Shown piece by piece: positions 45,754 to 55,021 of a stretch of DNA of 64,000 nt; position 1 is the stretch's first letter; each line of letters starts with the position of its first letter. Under the pieces are notes generated by a model. That model had not been told where the DNA came from. It ran no database searches and saw only the letters and a program-made list of their open reading frames with translations. The position numbers and the translations under genes are program-made. Origin of the DNA: Oleispira antarctica RB-8 (lineage in GTDB: Bacteria; Pseudomonadota; Gammaproteobacteria; Pseudomonadales; Oceanobacteraceae); the NCBI GenBank assembly GCA_000967895.1, contig FO203512.1, positions 3,409,531 through 3,473,530 on the forward strand. The letters are read 5' to 3'.

Positions 45754-46824
45754 ATGTTAGCCAATACCCTACCGCTCATTATTGCAGCTATGGTCTTTAG
45801 CCTAACCTCTCTCACAGCCAATTCTGAATCAGCGCCTTCACAGCCTGATACTCTGACGACTCAAGTTCAGTCGATCCCTCACTACGTGACTCTAGAAGCA
45901 AAGTTGGAGGCGATTAAACAAAGTACAGTGTCTGCGCAAACCCAAGGCATCGTAGAAATGGTCAATTTCGACATCAACGACAAAGTTGAAGCTGGGCAAG
46001 TCCTTATTCTTATTAATAGCAGCCAGCAACGTGCATCGTTAAGCCAAGCAAAAGCCGCCTTGGCACAAGCACAAGCACTGAACACAGATGCCCAAACCAT
46101 CTTAAAGCGTAATCACTCTTTATTGACTAAAAGAACCCTATCGCAAGGGGAGTTTGATAGCAGCCTAGCCCGTGCCAATAGCGCTGAAGCTTCTGTATTA
46201 GCAGCAGAAGCCATGGTTAAACAGGCCAAAGAGCAAGTTTCTTATACCCGCATTACCGCCCCTTATTCTGGTATCGTGCGTCAGCGTTTTGTACAAATGG
46301 GAGAACTTGTTAATCCTGGTCAACCGGTTATGACAGGCTTTGCCTTGAAGCCATTACGCGCGGTGGTCGATATTCCTCAAAAACTAGCCACTAAACTATC
46401 CACACAAGCCAAACTTGATAATAACCTTATTCATATCATCGCCAATGGTAAGCACTACCCAGCCAGTCAGTTCACACTTTTTCCGTATGCGGATAGCCGT
46501 TATAGCAGCATTCGCGCACGTATAGATCTGGCTGATTCAGACGATACCCAAGGCTTAATTCCTGGTGCTTGGGTGCAAGTACAATTACCCAGCGGCCAGC
46601 AACACGGTATTTATCTTCCTGCATCTGCCATCTTGCAGCAAGGCGAAGTTGCGAGCGTGCTAGTCATGCAAAATCAGGATTATAAATTACGCTACGTTCG
46701 CCTAGGACAAACTCAACAAGATGGCCGCATACGCATTATGTCGGGTCTAGAAGCTGGTGAGCAAGTCGCTATCGATGTCTTAGCCGCTGCGATGTCTGCT
46801 GCAGTTAATAAGGAAGCGTTATAA
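45754..46824 (+). CDS. RND efflux periplasmic adaptor (membrane fusion protein)
   Basis: 356 residues with an N-terminal signal (LPLIIAAMVFSLTSLTANS). Lipoyl half-motifs flank an alpha-hairpin: GIVEMVNFDINDKVEAGQVLILINSSQQRASLSQAKAAL and VSYTRITAPYSGIVRQRFVQMGELVNPGQPVM. The beta-barrel and membrane-proximal domains complete it. It bridges the inner-membrane pump to an outer-membrane channel. Its stop overlaps the pump start (TAATG). No outer-membrane factor is encoded in this operon. Confidence 0.92.
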   Translation: MLANTLPLIIAAMVFSLTSLTANSESAPSQPDTLTTQVQSIPHYVTLEAKLEAIKQSTVSAQTQGIVEMVNFDINDKVEAGQVLILINSSQQRASLSQAKAALAQAQALNTDAQTILKRNHSLLTKRTLSQGEFDSSLARANSAEASVLAAEAMVKQAKEQVSYTRITAPYSGIVRQRFVQMGELVNPGQPVMTGFALKPLRAVVDIPQKLATKLSTQAKLDNNLIHIIANGKHYPASQFTLFPYADSRYSSIRARIDLADSDDTQGLIPGAWVQVQLPSGQQHGIYLPASAILQQGEVASVLVMQNQDYKLRYVRLGQTQQDGRIRIMSGLEAGEQVAIDVLAAAMSAAVNKEAL

Positions 46825-49800
46825 TGAATCACGAGCAAAACACACCTTTGGGCATCTCTGGACGCCTTGCGGCTAGCTTTCAAAACTCGGCGCTCACCCC
46901 ACTGCTGGCGTTGGTTGCTTTATTGTTGGGTTTCTTTGCGATTGCCGTGACCCCAAAAGAAGAAGAGCCACAAATTGATGTCACCTTCGCCAATATTTTT
47001 ATTGCTTACCCAGGTGCCAGTGCCAAAGAAGTTGAACAGTTAATCGCCATTCCGGCCCAGCAAGTATTGGCAGAATTAGCCGGGGTAGATGATATTTTTT
47101 CTATCAGCAGCCCAGGCCAAGCCGTTCTTACCGTCGCGTTTGAAGTCGGCATTCCGCGTCAAGAAGCCATTGTTAATCTTTATAACCAAATTGAATCTCA
47201 TCGTGACTGGCTGCCTCAAGGGCTCAACATTCCTAAGCCCATTATTAAGCCCATGGGCATTGATGATGTGCCAATTATGGCACTGACGTTATCGACTAAA
47301 CCTTCTAATGGCCAACAGACGTTCAGCCACGAAGACCTCACTCGTATTGCCCATAGCCTAGAAACAGAATTAAAAACCATCCCAGGTACTCGTGATGTGT
47401 ATACCCTAGGCGAACATAAGTCAGTACTTGCCGTCACCCTTGATAGCAACCGCATGAATGGCCACGGCATTACCTTTGCCGATATTAGTCAACGCTTACA
47501 AGGAGCAAATGTGGGTGGACAACTAAGCCCTATTATCGAAAACAATCAGGTTATTAAACTGCGTGCTGGGGCTTTTTTGAACTCGGTTGACGATGTAAAA
47601 AACCTAGTAATTGCTAACAGCACAGGGGTTACAACAGCGCTAGGTGATGAGTCGGGTGGTGAGTCTGGCGGGCTGGTTTACCTATCCGACATTGCAACCA
47701 TTACACTACAAGCCGACAGCCCGAGTAATTATGTATTAATAAAAACCCCCGAAAATCCTCATGGCCAAGCCGCCGTCACGTTAGTAATCGCCAAGCAGCC
47801 TGGAACTAACGCAGTTGATATTACCAACAACGTTAGTGACCACTTAATCTCGCTACAAAACAGACTTATTCCAGACGCTGTATTGGTCACTGAAACACGC
47901 AACTATGGCATCACTGCAGAAAGTAAGTCTAATAAGCTGATTGGCAAATTATTGTTCGCAACTCTGGCCGTCGTATTATTGGTATTGGCCACCATGAGCT
48001 GGCGCGAAGCCATTATCGTAGGCAGCGCTATTTTTATCACCCTCGCTTTCACACTCTTTGCGTCTTGGGTATGGGGTTTCACGTTAAACCGCGTTTCGTT
48101 ATTTGCGCTGATTTTCTCGATTGGTATTTTGGTCGATGACGCCATCGTAGTCGTCGAAAACATTCACCGCCACATGCACTTAGAGAAAGGCAAAAAGAGC
48201 AGTTTATTAACACTTATTCCTAAAGCCGTTGATGAAGTGGGTAGCCCGACAATTCTGGCGACCTTCACCGTGATCGCCGCATTAATGCCAATGGCCTTTG
48301 TTACTGGGTTAATGGGCCCTTACATGAGCCCGATTCCTATTAACGCCTCAACTGGCATGCTGATATCACTGCTCGTTGCTTTCATCATCACGCCTTGGCT
48401 TGCCTTTAAGTTGCTCAACCATTCCAACACCCACACGAGTGCTCATAATGATGGCAGCGCCGACGGTAGTGAAGCCTCACAGACCGAGACTAAAACTTAT
48501 CTGTTTTTCCAGCGCTTAATGTCGCCGTTTATTACTAACGCAAAAGCGGGACGTAACCGTTTAATATTAATGCTTGCCACCGCTACCCTAATCTTAATGG
48601 CCGTTTCTTTACCCGTAATGAAACTGGTTGTTTTGAAGATGCTGCCTTTTGATAATAAATCAGAACTGCAAATCATGGTGGATATGCCAGAAGGCACTGC
48701 GTTGGAGCAAACCTTACGAGTGCTTGATGATTTATCAGATTACGCAATCAAGATTAAAGAAGTAAAAGACATTGAAATTTATGCGGGCAGCACGGCTCCT
48801 ATTAACTTTAATGGTCTGGTGCGTCAATACTATCTACGCCAAGCGCCTCATCAAGGAGACTTACAGATCAACTTGGTTGATAAATCTCATCGTGATCGTC
48901 AAAGTCATGAGATTGCTCTAGCATTACGAGCGCCACTGCAAGATATTGGCAAGCGCTTTAATGCCAACGTTAAAATAGTCGAAGTACCGCCAGGGCCTCC
49001 GGTTATGGCTCCAATTAGCGCTGAAGTTTATGGTTTGAGCTATCCACAACAACGACAAGCCAGTCGTGAGATTGAAGCGATCTTCAAACAAGCGGATGAC
49101 GTAGTTGATGTCGATACTTGGCTAGAGGCACCTCAACAACAATGGAATCTCGTTATTCAGCGTAACCGCGCCATGATGCTAGGGTTATCGGAGCAATCTA
49201 TTACCCAAGCGATCACCGCCGCTACCTCTGGTTGGGACATCAGCTATTTGCACAGCGATCAACAAAAGTATGCGCTGCCTATACGCTTGCGCTTGGGTCA
49301 ACAAAGCCGTGATCAAATTGAGCAACTACAGGTATTAAAAGTACGCAACCAATCAGGAGCTATGATTGCCCTAGGTGAAGTGGTTAAGCTTGAAAAAGAG
49401 TCGATTGAACAAACCATTTATCACAAAAACCAACGCCCAGTGATGTTTGTTACCGCCGATATGGCAGGGCCACTGGATAGCCCATTATATGGTTTATTTG
49501 ATATTGCTGGTCGTATTCAAGCACAACACCCTAACTGGCAGCAAAAGTACATTGCTCAGCCAAGTACACCCGGCACGGCACAAAATGTCGAAATTAAATG
49601 GGATGGTGAGTGGCAAATCACTTATGAAACCTTCCGCGATATGGGTATCGCCTACGGCATAGGAATGATCTTGATCTACCTGCTTGTGGTTGCACAATTT
49701 CGCTCTTACCTCATTCCTTTGGTCGTTATGGCACCCATCCCTTTAACGATTGTAGGTGTAATGCCAGGCCACGCGTTATTAGGAGCTCAGTTTACCGCCA

Positions 49801-50126
49801 CGTCGATGATCGGCATGATTGCCCTCGCGGGGATCATTGTGCGTAATTCTATTTTGCTGGTCGATTTTATTAATCAACAATTGGCGCAAGGAATGGCCTT
49901 AGAACAGGCGGTTATACAATCGGCGGCGGTACGCGCAAAGCCCATCATATTAACGGGTATCGCGGCCATGACGGGAGCGTTTTTTATACTAGATGACCCA
50001 ATTTTTAATGGCCTCGCTATCTCGTTAATTTTCGGCATCCTAGTATCGACATTGATGACACTGATCTTAATTCCATTGCTGTTTTTTGTATTAAAGAAAG
50101 ATGAACAAAAGGTAAATAGAGCGTAA
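46824..50126 (+). CDS. RND efflux pump, inner-membrane transporter
   Basis: 1100 residues, a full-length AcrB-superfamily pump with 12 TM helices and two large periplasmic loops. It has the TM4 proton-relay motif FSIGILVDDAIVVVENI and the TM10-11 region MIGMIALAGIIVRNSILLVDFI. The N-terminal FANIFIAYPGASAKEVEQLI is typical. The protein belongs to the less-studied branch with EEEPQIDV near TM1, often placed with non-AcrB exporters. Coupled to the adaptor upstream; a sensor kinase follows 69 bp later. Substrate unknown. Confidence 0.94.
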   Translation: MNHEQNTPLGISGRLAASFQNSALTPLLALVALLLGFFAIAVTPKEEEPQIDVTFANIFIAYPGASAKEVEQLIAIPAQQVLAELAGVDDIFSISSPGQAVLTVAFEVGIPRQEAIVNLYNQIESHRDWLPQGLNIPKPIIKPMGIDDVPIMALTLSTKPSNGQQTFSHEDLTRIAHSLETELKTIPGTRDVYTLGEHKSVLAVTLDSNRMNGHGITFADISQRLQGANVGGQLSPIIENNQVIKLRAGAFLNSVDDVKNLVIANSTGVTTALGDESGGESGGLVYLSDIATITLQADSPSNYVLIKTPENPHGQAAVTLVIAKQPGTNAVDITNNVSDHLISLQNRLIPDAVLVTETRNYGITAESKSNKLIGKLLFATLAVVLLVLATMSWREAIIVGSAIFITLAFTLFASWVWGFTLNRVSLFALIFSIGILVDDAIVVVENIHRHMHLEKGKKSSLLTLIPKAVDEVGSPTILATFTVIAALMPMAFVTGLMGPYMSPIPINASTGMLISLLVAFIITPWLAFKLLNHSNTHTSAHNDGSADGSEASQTETKTYLFFQRLMSPFITNAKAGRNRLILMLATATLILMAVSLPVMKLVVLKMLPFDNKSELQIMVDMPEGTALEQTLRVLDDLSDYAIKIKEVKDIEIYAGSTAPINFNGLVRQYYLRQAPHQGDLQINLVDKSHRDRQSHEIALALRAPLQDIGKRFNANVKIVEVPPGPPVMAPISAEVYGLSYPQQRQASREIEAIFKQADDVVDVDTWLEAPQQQWNLVIQRNRAMMLGLSEQSITQAITAATSGWDISYLHSDQQKYALPIRLRLGQQSRDQIEQLQVLKVRNQSGAMIALGEVVKLEKESIEQTIYHKNQRPVMFVTADMAGPLDSPLYGLFDIAGRIQAQHPNWQQKYIAQPSTPGTAQNVEIKWDGEWQITYETFRDMGIAYGIGMILIYLLVVAQFRSYLIPLVVMAPIPLTIVGVMPGHALLGAQFTATSMIGMIALAGIIVRNSILLVDFINQQLAQGMALEQAVIQSAAVRAKPIILTGIAAMTGAFFILDDPIFNGLAISLIFGILVSTLMTLILIPLLFFVLKKDEQKVNRA

Positions 50127-50138
50127 AAAATAATTTAG

Positions 50139-50199
50139 CCTATCGTGGTAAAAATTAACTACACTGGATATAGTAGAGTGTTTTAAATTTCACGATGGG
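50139..50199 (+). promoter_or_regulatory. Possible hairpin covering kinase start codon
   Basis: CCTATCGTG (50139-50147) pairs with CACGATGGG (50191-50199) with one G-U pair; the ATG at 50195 lies in the stem. An inner ACACT/AGTGT pair shortens the loop. Confidence 0.3.
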
Positions 50200-51772
50200 C
50201 ATCATTATTTTTATTAAAAAGAATATTCCTATTGCTTGGCGCATTGCCACTAGCATCGTTCTAGCTTCTATTGTAATCAGTTGCTTCGCAACTGTTGTGC
50301 TCATCTATATCAATTACAAGGAAGAAGAAAATCAATTCCGTGCCCGCGTAAAAGAAATTCAATCAAGCCACATGACATCGCTAGCGAATGCCCTATGGCA
50401 CTTTGATAGTAAGCAGATCACCGTACAAGGCGAAGGGATCAACAACCTGTACTACATTGGTTATGTTCGCATTTCTAGTGATGACAATACACTGTATGAA
50501 ACGGGCGACATTTCGAATGCTCCCCAAGATGACCACTTCCTCATTCCCATCGAGCATACTAACCGCGTTATTGGCGAACTGGAAATTGGCTTTGCGCGCG
50601 GTCAGATTCTTGAAAACATCATAAAATCAGCCACCAAAATCATAGTGATGCAAGTGTTAGCGGGCATGCTATTAGCCGTCCTGCTATTGTGGCGAGTGTA
50701 CCGTATTATTACTCGCCACTTGGTCGATTTAAATAAACAATTAGGGGAGAAAAATTCACCAAGTACGCATAAATTTTTGTCCATCGACCGAGATAATTAT
50801 AATGATGAATTATCGGCCCTAGTTAATTCTTTCAATCAACTCACCGACGAACTGAATACTGAGCTTAAAAATAAAGAAGAAGCCCAGAAAGCTTTGGCAG
50901 AAACCAATAACAAGCTCGAACAGCGAGTTGAAGAACGCACTCAAACTCTGCAAGAAGCGATTAATGAATTGCACAATACATTAGAAAACTTGCGCAATAC
51001 ACAGAGCCAATTGATCGAATCTGAAAAGCTCTCGTCACTCGGTGGAATGGTTGCGGGGGTTGCTCATGAAATTAATACTCCTATCGGCTTGTGCATTACC
51101 ACCCACTCTTTTATAAAAGATCTATTCAAAGACATGCAGCAACGTTTTGCGAGTGGCAGCATCTCAAAAAGTAACTTCACAGATTTTATGATCAGCATGG
51201 AAGAAAGTGTCGACATCTTGAGCAAAAATCTCGAACGCGCCGCCAAACTGGTTAAAAGCTTTAAACACGTTTCCGAAGATCAAGCCGGCGAAGCAGCCCG
51301 TAAGTTTAATCTGGAAGAATACTTACAAGAGATATTATCAACTCTACACCCCAAATTAAGAATGACTCGCCATGGCGTTAACATACGCTGTGCGAGTGAT
51401 ATAGATATTCATGGTTATCCTGGTGCCCTCAGCCAGGTTATAACCAATCTTATTATGAACAGTTTATTGCATGGCTTTGAAAGTATCGATCAAGGCAATA
51501 TCACCATAGAAGTAGAGCGCCACAATGATAACGTCGAAATCCTTTATACCGATGATGGTCAAGGGTTAACAAAAGAAGCCCAAGCAAAAATATTTGAGCC
51601 TTTTTTCACCACTAAGCGTGGTTATGGAGGTACGGGGTTGGGCATGCACTTGGTTTACAATCTGGTTAGCCAAACAATGCAAGGCACCATTCAATTACAA
51701 CAAGCCTCGCAAGGCTGCGCGTTCACAATCATTATTCCAACACAGATCCATATTCCAGACCTTATACAGTAA
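50195..51772 (+). CDS. Sensor histidine kinase
   Basis: 525 residues. TM1 ~15-37, a periplasmic sensor ~40-147 (FDSKQITVQGEGINNLYYIGYVRI), TM2 ~148-167, then a linker and a long coiled coil (~215-280, LEQRVEERTQTLQEAINELHNTLENLRNTQ). Phosphorylated H291 is in AGVAHEINTPIGLC; the ATPase domain has NLIMNSLLHGF, DDGQGLTKEA, FEPFFTTKRGYGGTGLGMHL. No receiver is fused and no response regulator is adjacent, so it is an orphan. Nearness to the RND pump suggests, but does not prove, a link. Confidence 0.92.
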   Translation: MGIIIFIKKNIPIAWRIATSIVLASIVISCFATVVLIYINYKEEENQFRARVKEIQSSHMTSLANALWHFDSKQITVQGEGINNLYYIGYVRISSDDNTLYETGDISNAPQDDHFLIPIEHTNRVIGELEIGFARGQILENIIKSATKIIVMQVLAGMLLAVLLLWRVYRIITRHLVDLNKQLGEKNSPSTHKFLSIDRDNYNDELSALVNSFNQLTDELNTELKNKEEAQKALAETNNKLEQRVEERTQTLQEAINELHNTLENLRNTQSQLIESEKLSSLGGMVAGVAHEINTPIGLCITTHSFIKDLFKDMQQRFASGSISKSNFTDFMISMEESVDILSKNLERAAKLVKSFKHVSEDQAGEAARKFNLEEYLQEILSTLHPKLRMTRHGVNIRCASDIDIHGYPGALSQVITNLIMNSLLHGFESIDQGNITIEVERHNDNVEILYTDDGQGLTKEAQAKIFEPFFTTKRGYGGTGLGMHLVYNLVSQTMQGTIQLQQASQGCAFTIIIPTQIHIPDLIQ

Positions 51773-51806
51773 TCTACAGCATAAACCCGTGACTCAATAA
51801 ATAGTC

Positions 51807-51842
51807 AAAAAAAAGCCTTTTGCTAGTAATAGCAAAAGGCTT
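51807..51842 (-). terminator. Terminator of second SulP gene
   Basis: AAGCCTTTTGCTA / TAGCAAAAGGCTT is a perfect 13-bp stem with loop GTAA. The A run at 51807-51814 gives an eight-U tail on the minus strand; the plus-strand tail is weaker but may serve the kinase gene. Confidence 0.88.
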
Positions 51843-51908
51843 AATTATGACGCTTCAGATTATCGACAATGAGCTGCGTTAAATCGCCACTCACTCGCAT
51901 CAATAAGC

Positions 51909-53480
51909 TTAACCGAGATTATCGGCAGCAATACGATACTTGGGATCTTCTAGAACATTCACATCGCATAAATTACCCGCTTTTTTCAACAGCGTACGAC
52001 ACTCTGGGCTCAGGTGACGTAAGTGCAGCTCTTTGCCTTCAGCAATATAACGCTCTGCTAAAGAATCAATTGCTTCGATCGCCGAGTGATCAGCAACACG
52101 GCTATTTTTAAACTCAATAATAACCTTATCTGGATCGCCTTTAGGATCGAATAAATCCTTGAAGTTAGCCGCAGAACCAAAGAATAACGGACCATGAAGT
52201 TCGTAAATTTTAGAGCCATCAGCATCAATTGTTTTAGTCGCAAAAATGTACTTGGCGTGATCCCAGGCAAACATCAACGCCGCCACAATAACACCCACAA
52301 CCACCGCAACAGCCAAATCAGTCACGACCGTAACGCCAGATACCAAGACAATAATAAAAGCATCACGCTTAGGAATAGAACGCATCATGCGGAAGCTAGA
52401 CCATTCAAATGTACCAATAACCACCATGAACATCACACCGGTTAATGCTGCAATGGGAATCTGTTCGATTAAAGATGAAGCAAACAAGATAAAGCTCAAT
52501 AAGAATAACGCCGCCGCGATACCTGATAAACGGCCACGACCACCAGAGTTGACGTTAATCATCGACTGACCAATCATCGCGCAACCACCCATACCACCGA
52601 AGAAACCCGTCGCAACGTTAGCAGTACCTTGAGCAATACACTCTTTATTACCTTGACCACGGGTATCGGTCATTTCATCGATTACCGTGATTGTTAGTAG
52701 TGACTCAATCAAACCAATGGAGGCAAGAATAATAGAGAAAGGTAAAATAAATAATAAAGTATCCATCGTTAATGGCACGTTTGGCGCCGCAAATTCAGGC
52801 AAACCACCCGCAATACTGGCTAAATCGCCCACGGTTTTGGTGTCTAGATCCAAGCCGATTACGATTAAGCTAACTACTAGAATACCGGCCAAAGCAGAAG
52901 GAATCGCTTTAGTCACTTTCGGTAAGAAGTGCGTAATAAACATAGTGGCGGCAATCATACTGATCATGATGTACAGCTCGTTACCCGCCAACCAAGCGCC
53001 TTCAGTCCAACCCCATTTACCACCCGGAGTACTTTCTTGCAGTTGAGGAATTTGCGCTAAGAAAATCACAATGGCCAAACCATTAACAAAGCCCAGCATT
53101 ACAGGATAAGGTACGATACGAATGAATTTACCTAACTTCAACGCACCCGCACCGATTTGGATAATCCCCATCAGCACAACGGTTGCGAATAAATACTGCG
53201 GCCCCATTCCGGCACCAAAATCACGCTCAGCTTGTGCAACTAAAGCAACCATAACAACCGCTAAAGCACCGGTAGCACCAGAGATCATCCCAGGACGACC
53301 GCCCATAATAGCGGTAATTAAACCCACCATAAATGCAGCGTATAAACCGGTTAGTGGGTGAACACCCGCAACAAAAGCAAACGCGACGGCTTCAGGAACC
53401 AAGGCAAGCGCCACGGTTAAGCCGGATAAAGTATCGTTCTTCACATTTGGCGAGAACGTTTTGATGAATTCTTGGAACAT
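51909..53480 (-). CDS. SulP-family anion transporter with STAS domain
   Basis: 523 residues. The membrane domain begins [34 protein letters not shown] and contains [27 protein letters not shown] short C-terminal STAS domain spans about 415-500 ([25 protein letters not shown]). It is only distantly similar to the SulP protein at 6257. Members of this branch include bicarbonate and sulfate carriers; the substrate is not decided. A terminator follows, and its leader can form a hairpin over the ribosome site. Confidence 0.93.
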   Translation of the reverse strand: MFQEFIKTFSPNVKNDTLSGLTVALALVPEAVAFAFVAGVHPLTGLYAAFMVGLITAIMGGRPGMISGATGALAVVMVALVAQAERDFGAGMGPQYLFATVVLMGIIQIGAGALKLGKFIRIVPYPVMLGFVNGLAIVIFLAQIPQLQESTPGGKWGWTEGAWLAGNELYIMISMIAATMFITHFLPKVTKAIPSALAGILVVSLIVIGLDLDTKTVGDLASIAGGLPEFAAPNVPLTMDTLLFILPFSIILASIGLIESLLTITVIDEMTDTRGQGNKECIAQGTANVATGFFGGMGGCAMIGQSMINVNSGGRGRLSGIAAALFLLSFILFASSLIEQIPIAALTGVMFMVVIGTFEWSSFRMMRSIPKRDAFIIVLVSGVTVVTDLAVAVVVGVIVAALMFAWDHAKYIFATKTIDADGSKIYELHGPLFFGSAANFKDLFDPKGDPDKVIIEFKNSRVADHSAIEAIDSLAERYIAEGKELHLRHLSPECRTLLKKAGNLCDVNVLEDPKYRIAADNLG

Positions 53481-53518
53481 GCGCTTCCAACCCCTAAATT
53501 TTTGAAGCGCGGATAATA
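53481..53518 (-). promoter_or_regulatory. SulP leader: promoter and RBS-masking hairpin
   Basis: On the minus strand TATTAT (53513-53518) with CTGAAA 17 bases upstream could be a promoter, starting RNA near 53507. GCGCTTC and GAAGCGC (complements of 53504-53510 and 53481-53487) form a 7-bp stem that contains the GGAAG ribosome site right before the ATG. Confidence 0.45.
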
Positions 53519-53625
53519 ACAGAGTGACGCCGGATTTTCAGAACTGATTTAGCCCGCTAGCCATACCAAGCTACGCCTATAAGCATAACAAGATGACTGT
53601 TGTATCTATTCATCCGCGATTGATT

Positions 53626-53874
53626 TTATTGCTGCGACCAAGGACTGCTTTTAACTTCAAAGCGAGTATCCAAATACAACTGCTCTACTTTCTCGCGGGC
53701 CCAAGGAGTTTTCCGCAAAAATTTAAGGCTGGATTTAATGCTAGGGTTTTCTTTGAAACAAAGAATATTAATCTGGCTGGCCAACTTAGGGTAGCCATAA
53801 AAATTAACCAGTTTGGTCACTATCGTTTCTAAAGTGAGGCCATGTAGAGGGTTATTCGCTTGAGTCATAATCAT
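53626..53874 (-). CDS. VF530 family DNA-binding protein
   Basis: 82 residues (80 if the second ATG at 53868 is used). It matches the short VF530 family: [33 protein letters not shown], then the invariant [26 protein letters not shown]. The family forms a small helical DNA-binding fold of uncertain role. It stands alone between the SulP gene and a divergent small barrel gene. Confidence 0.92.
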   Translation of the reverse strand: MIMTQANNPLHGLTLETIVTKLVNFYGYPKLASQINILCFKENPSIKSSLKFLRKTPWAREKVEQLYLDTRFEVKSSPWSQQ

Positions 53875-53951
53875 TTCCGCAAAATTTTATGCAGTTTAAC
53901 AGTCACTAAGTCGCTACAATAGGCTTTCTTACATTATTAATCCTGTTAAAC

Positions 53952-54425
53952 ATGCTTATTATACGTTTACTCTCATTTGCCCTATTGTGTTTCAGCCTTG
54001 AAAGTCAGGCTATTAATTCCAGCCGTTTTGGTAAATCTGAAGCAATCCCACAATCGATTCTAGGTGTCTCAACGTATCTTGGGCGAATTTCCAATGATGA
54101 TAATGAGCAAGCTCCGTATGTGGGAGCCAGCATGTATGTCTACTTTCTTAATTGGGCAATCGAAGCGCGCTCATTTACTGCCGATACATTCCAGCGAGAT
54201 AATATGTTACAGCCTTATGTTGGACTGGGTTTAGGACGTTTTTTGCAAATTCAAAGAGGAGTCGATTTTACGTCGACGAATCGTGTTCGCATTGTGTCTG
54301 AAATTGCTTTTGATGAATTCGTCGATAAACGCAATCATTGGATCCTGCAAGGATTTGTTGAACAGGTTCATACATCTGGTGACAATAAACGTCGTTATGG
54401 CTTAGCTTTAGGATATACCTTTTAA
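53952..54425 (+). CDS. Small secreted beta-strand-rich protein
   Basis: 157 residues with a signal peptide ending ESQA (~20). The mature part alternates polar and hydrophobic residues, contains MYVYFLNWAIEARSF and YVGLGLGRFLQ, and ends YGLALGYTF with a C-terminal phenylalanine, which suggests an eight-stranded outer-membrane barrel. I do not recognise the family. It is 17 bp upstream of the YgjP-like peptidase gene. Confidence 0.7.
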   Translation: MLIIRLLSFALLCFSLESQAINSSRFGKSEAIPQSILGVSTYLGRISNDDNEQAPYVGASMYVYFLNWAIEARSFTADTFQRDNMLQPYVGLGLGRFLQIQRGVDFTSTNRVRIVSEIAFDEFVDKRNHWILQGFVEQVHTSGDNKRRYGLALGYTF

Positions 54426-54442
54426 AAAATGAACACCTTTTT

Positions 54443-54955
54443 ATGAATAACAAATCTACTGATCCGCTACGCTACATTGCAGGCTATGCACCCGAACTGA
54501 AAGCTCAGATTCAAGCAATGATCGATAAACAAACGCTGGCAGGATACTTAGCCAAAAAATATCCTAAATCGCATAACGTCGGTAATGATAAATCGTTGCG
54601 TAATTATGTGATGGATTTTAAAAATGAGTATATGAAGAAGTCGGCACCGCTCAGCAAGATTGCTTTCGATAACAAAATTCATGTGGTCCACAATGCTTTA
54701 GGATTGCACTCTTACGTCTCACGCGTACAAGGTGGCAAGACGAAGAGTAATAATGAGATTCGCATTGGTGCCGTGTTTAAAAAAGCACCCGCAGAGTTTT
54801 TACAAATGATTGTGGTGCATGAGCTGGCTCACTTAAAAGAGAAAGACCATAACAAGGCTTTCTATCAACTTTGCCAACACATGCTGCCCGATTACCATCA
54901 ACTCGAATTCGACATGCGGTTATATTTAGTTCAGCAGGAAATTAACGCTCAATAA
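54443..54955 (+). CDS. YgjP-like metallopeptidase (DUF45/M48-type)
   Basis: 170 residues, cytoplasmic. A zinc-binding HExxH motif is in VVHELAHLKEKDHNKAFYQLC; H, H and the later D/H of KEKDH are the likely ligands. The N-terminal half is helical and lysine-rich (LAKKYPKSHNVGNDKSLRNYVMDF), followed by IAFDNKIHVVHNALGLHSYVSRVQGG. This matches YgjP-like predicted peptidases whose substrates are unknown. Likely co-transcribed with the small barrel gene. Confidence 0.85.
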   Translation: MNNKSTDPLRYIAGYAPELKAQIQAMIDKQTLAGYLAKKYPKSHNVGNDKSLRNYVMDFKNEYMKKSAPLSKIAFDNKIHVVHNALGLHSYVSRVQGGKTKSNNEIRIGAVFKKAPAEFLQMIVVHELAHLKEKDHNKAFYQLCQHMLPDYHQLEFDMRLYLVQQEINAQ

Positions 54956-55021
54956 AAGTATTTCCCTTGCACTGATACCTTTATTACTGAATTCCACAGA
55001 TACATTCCTTGGTTCATGTCA

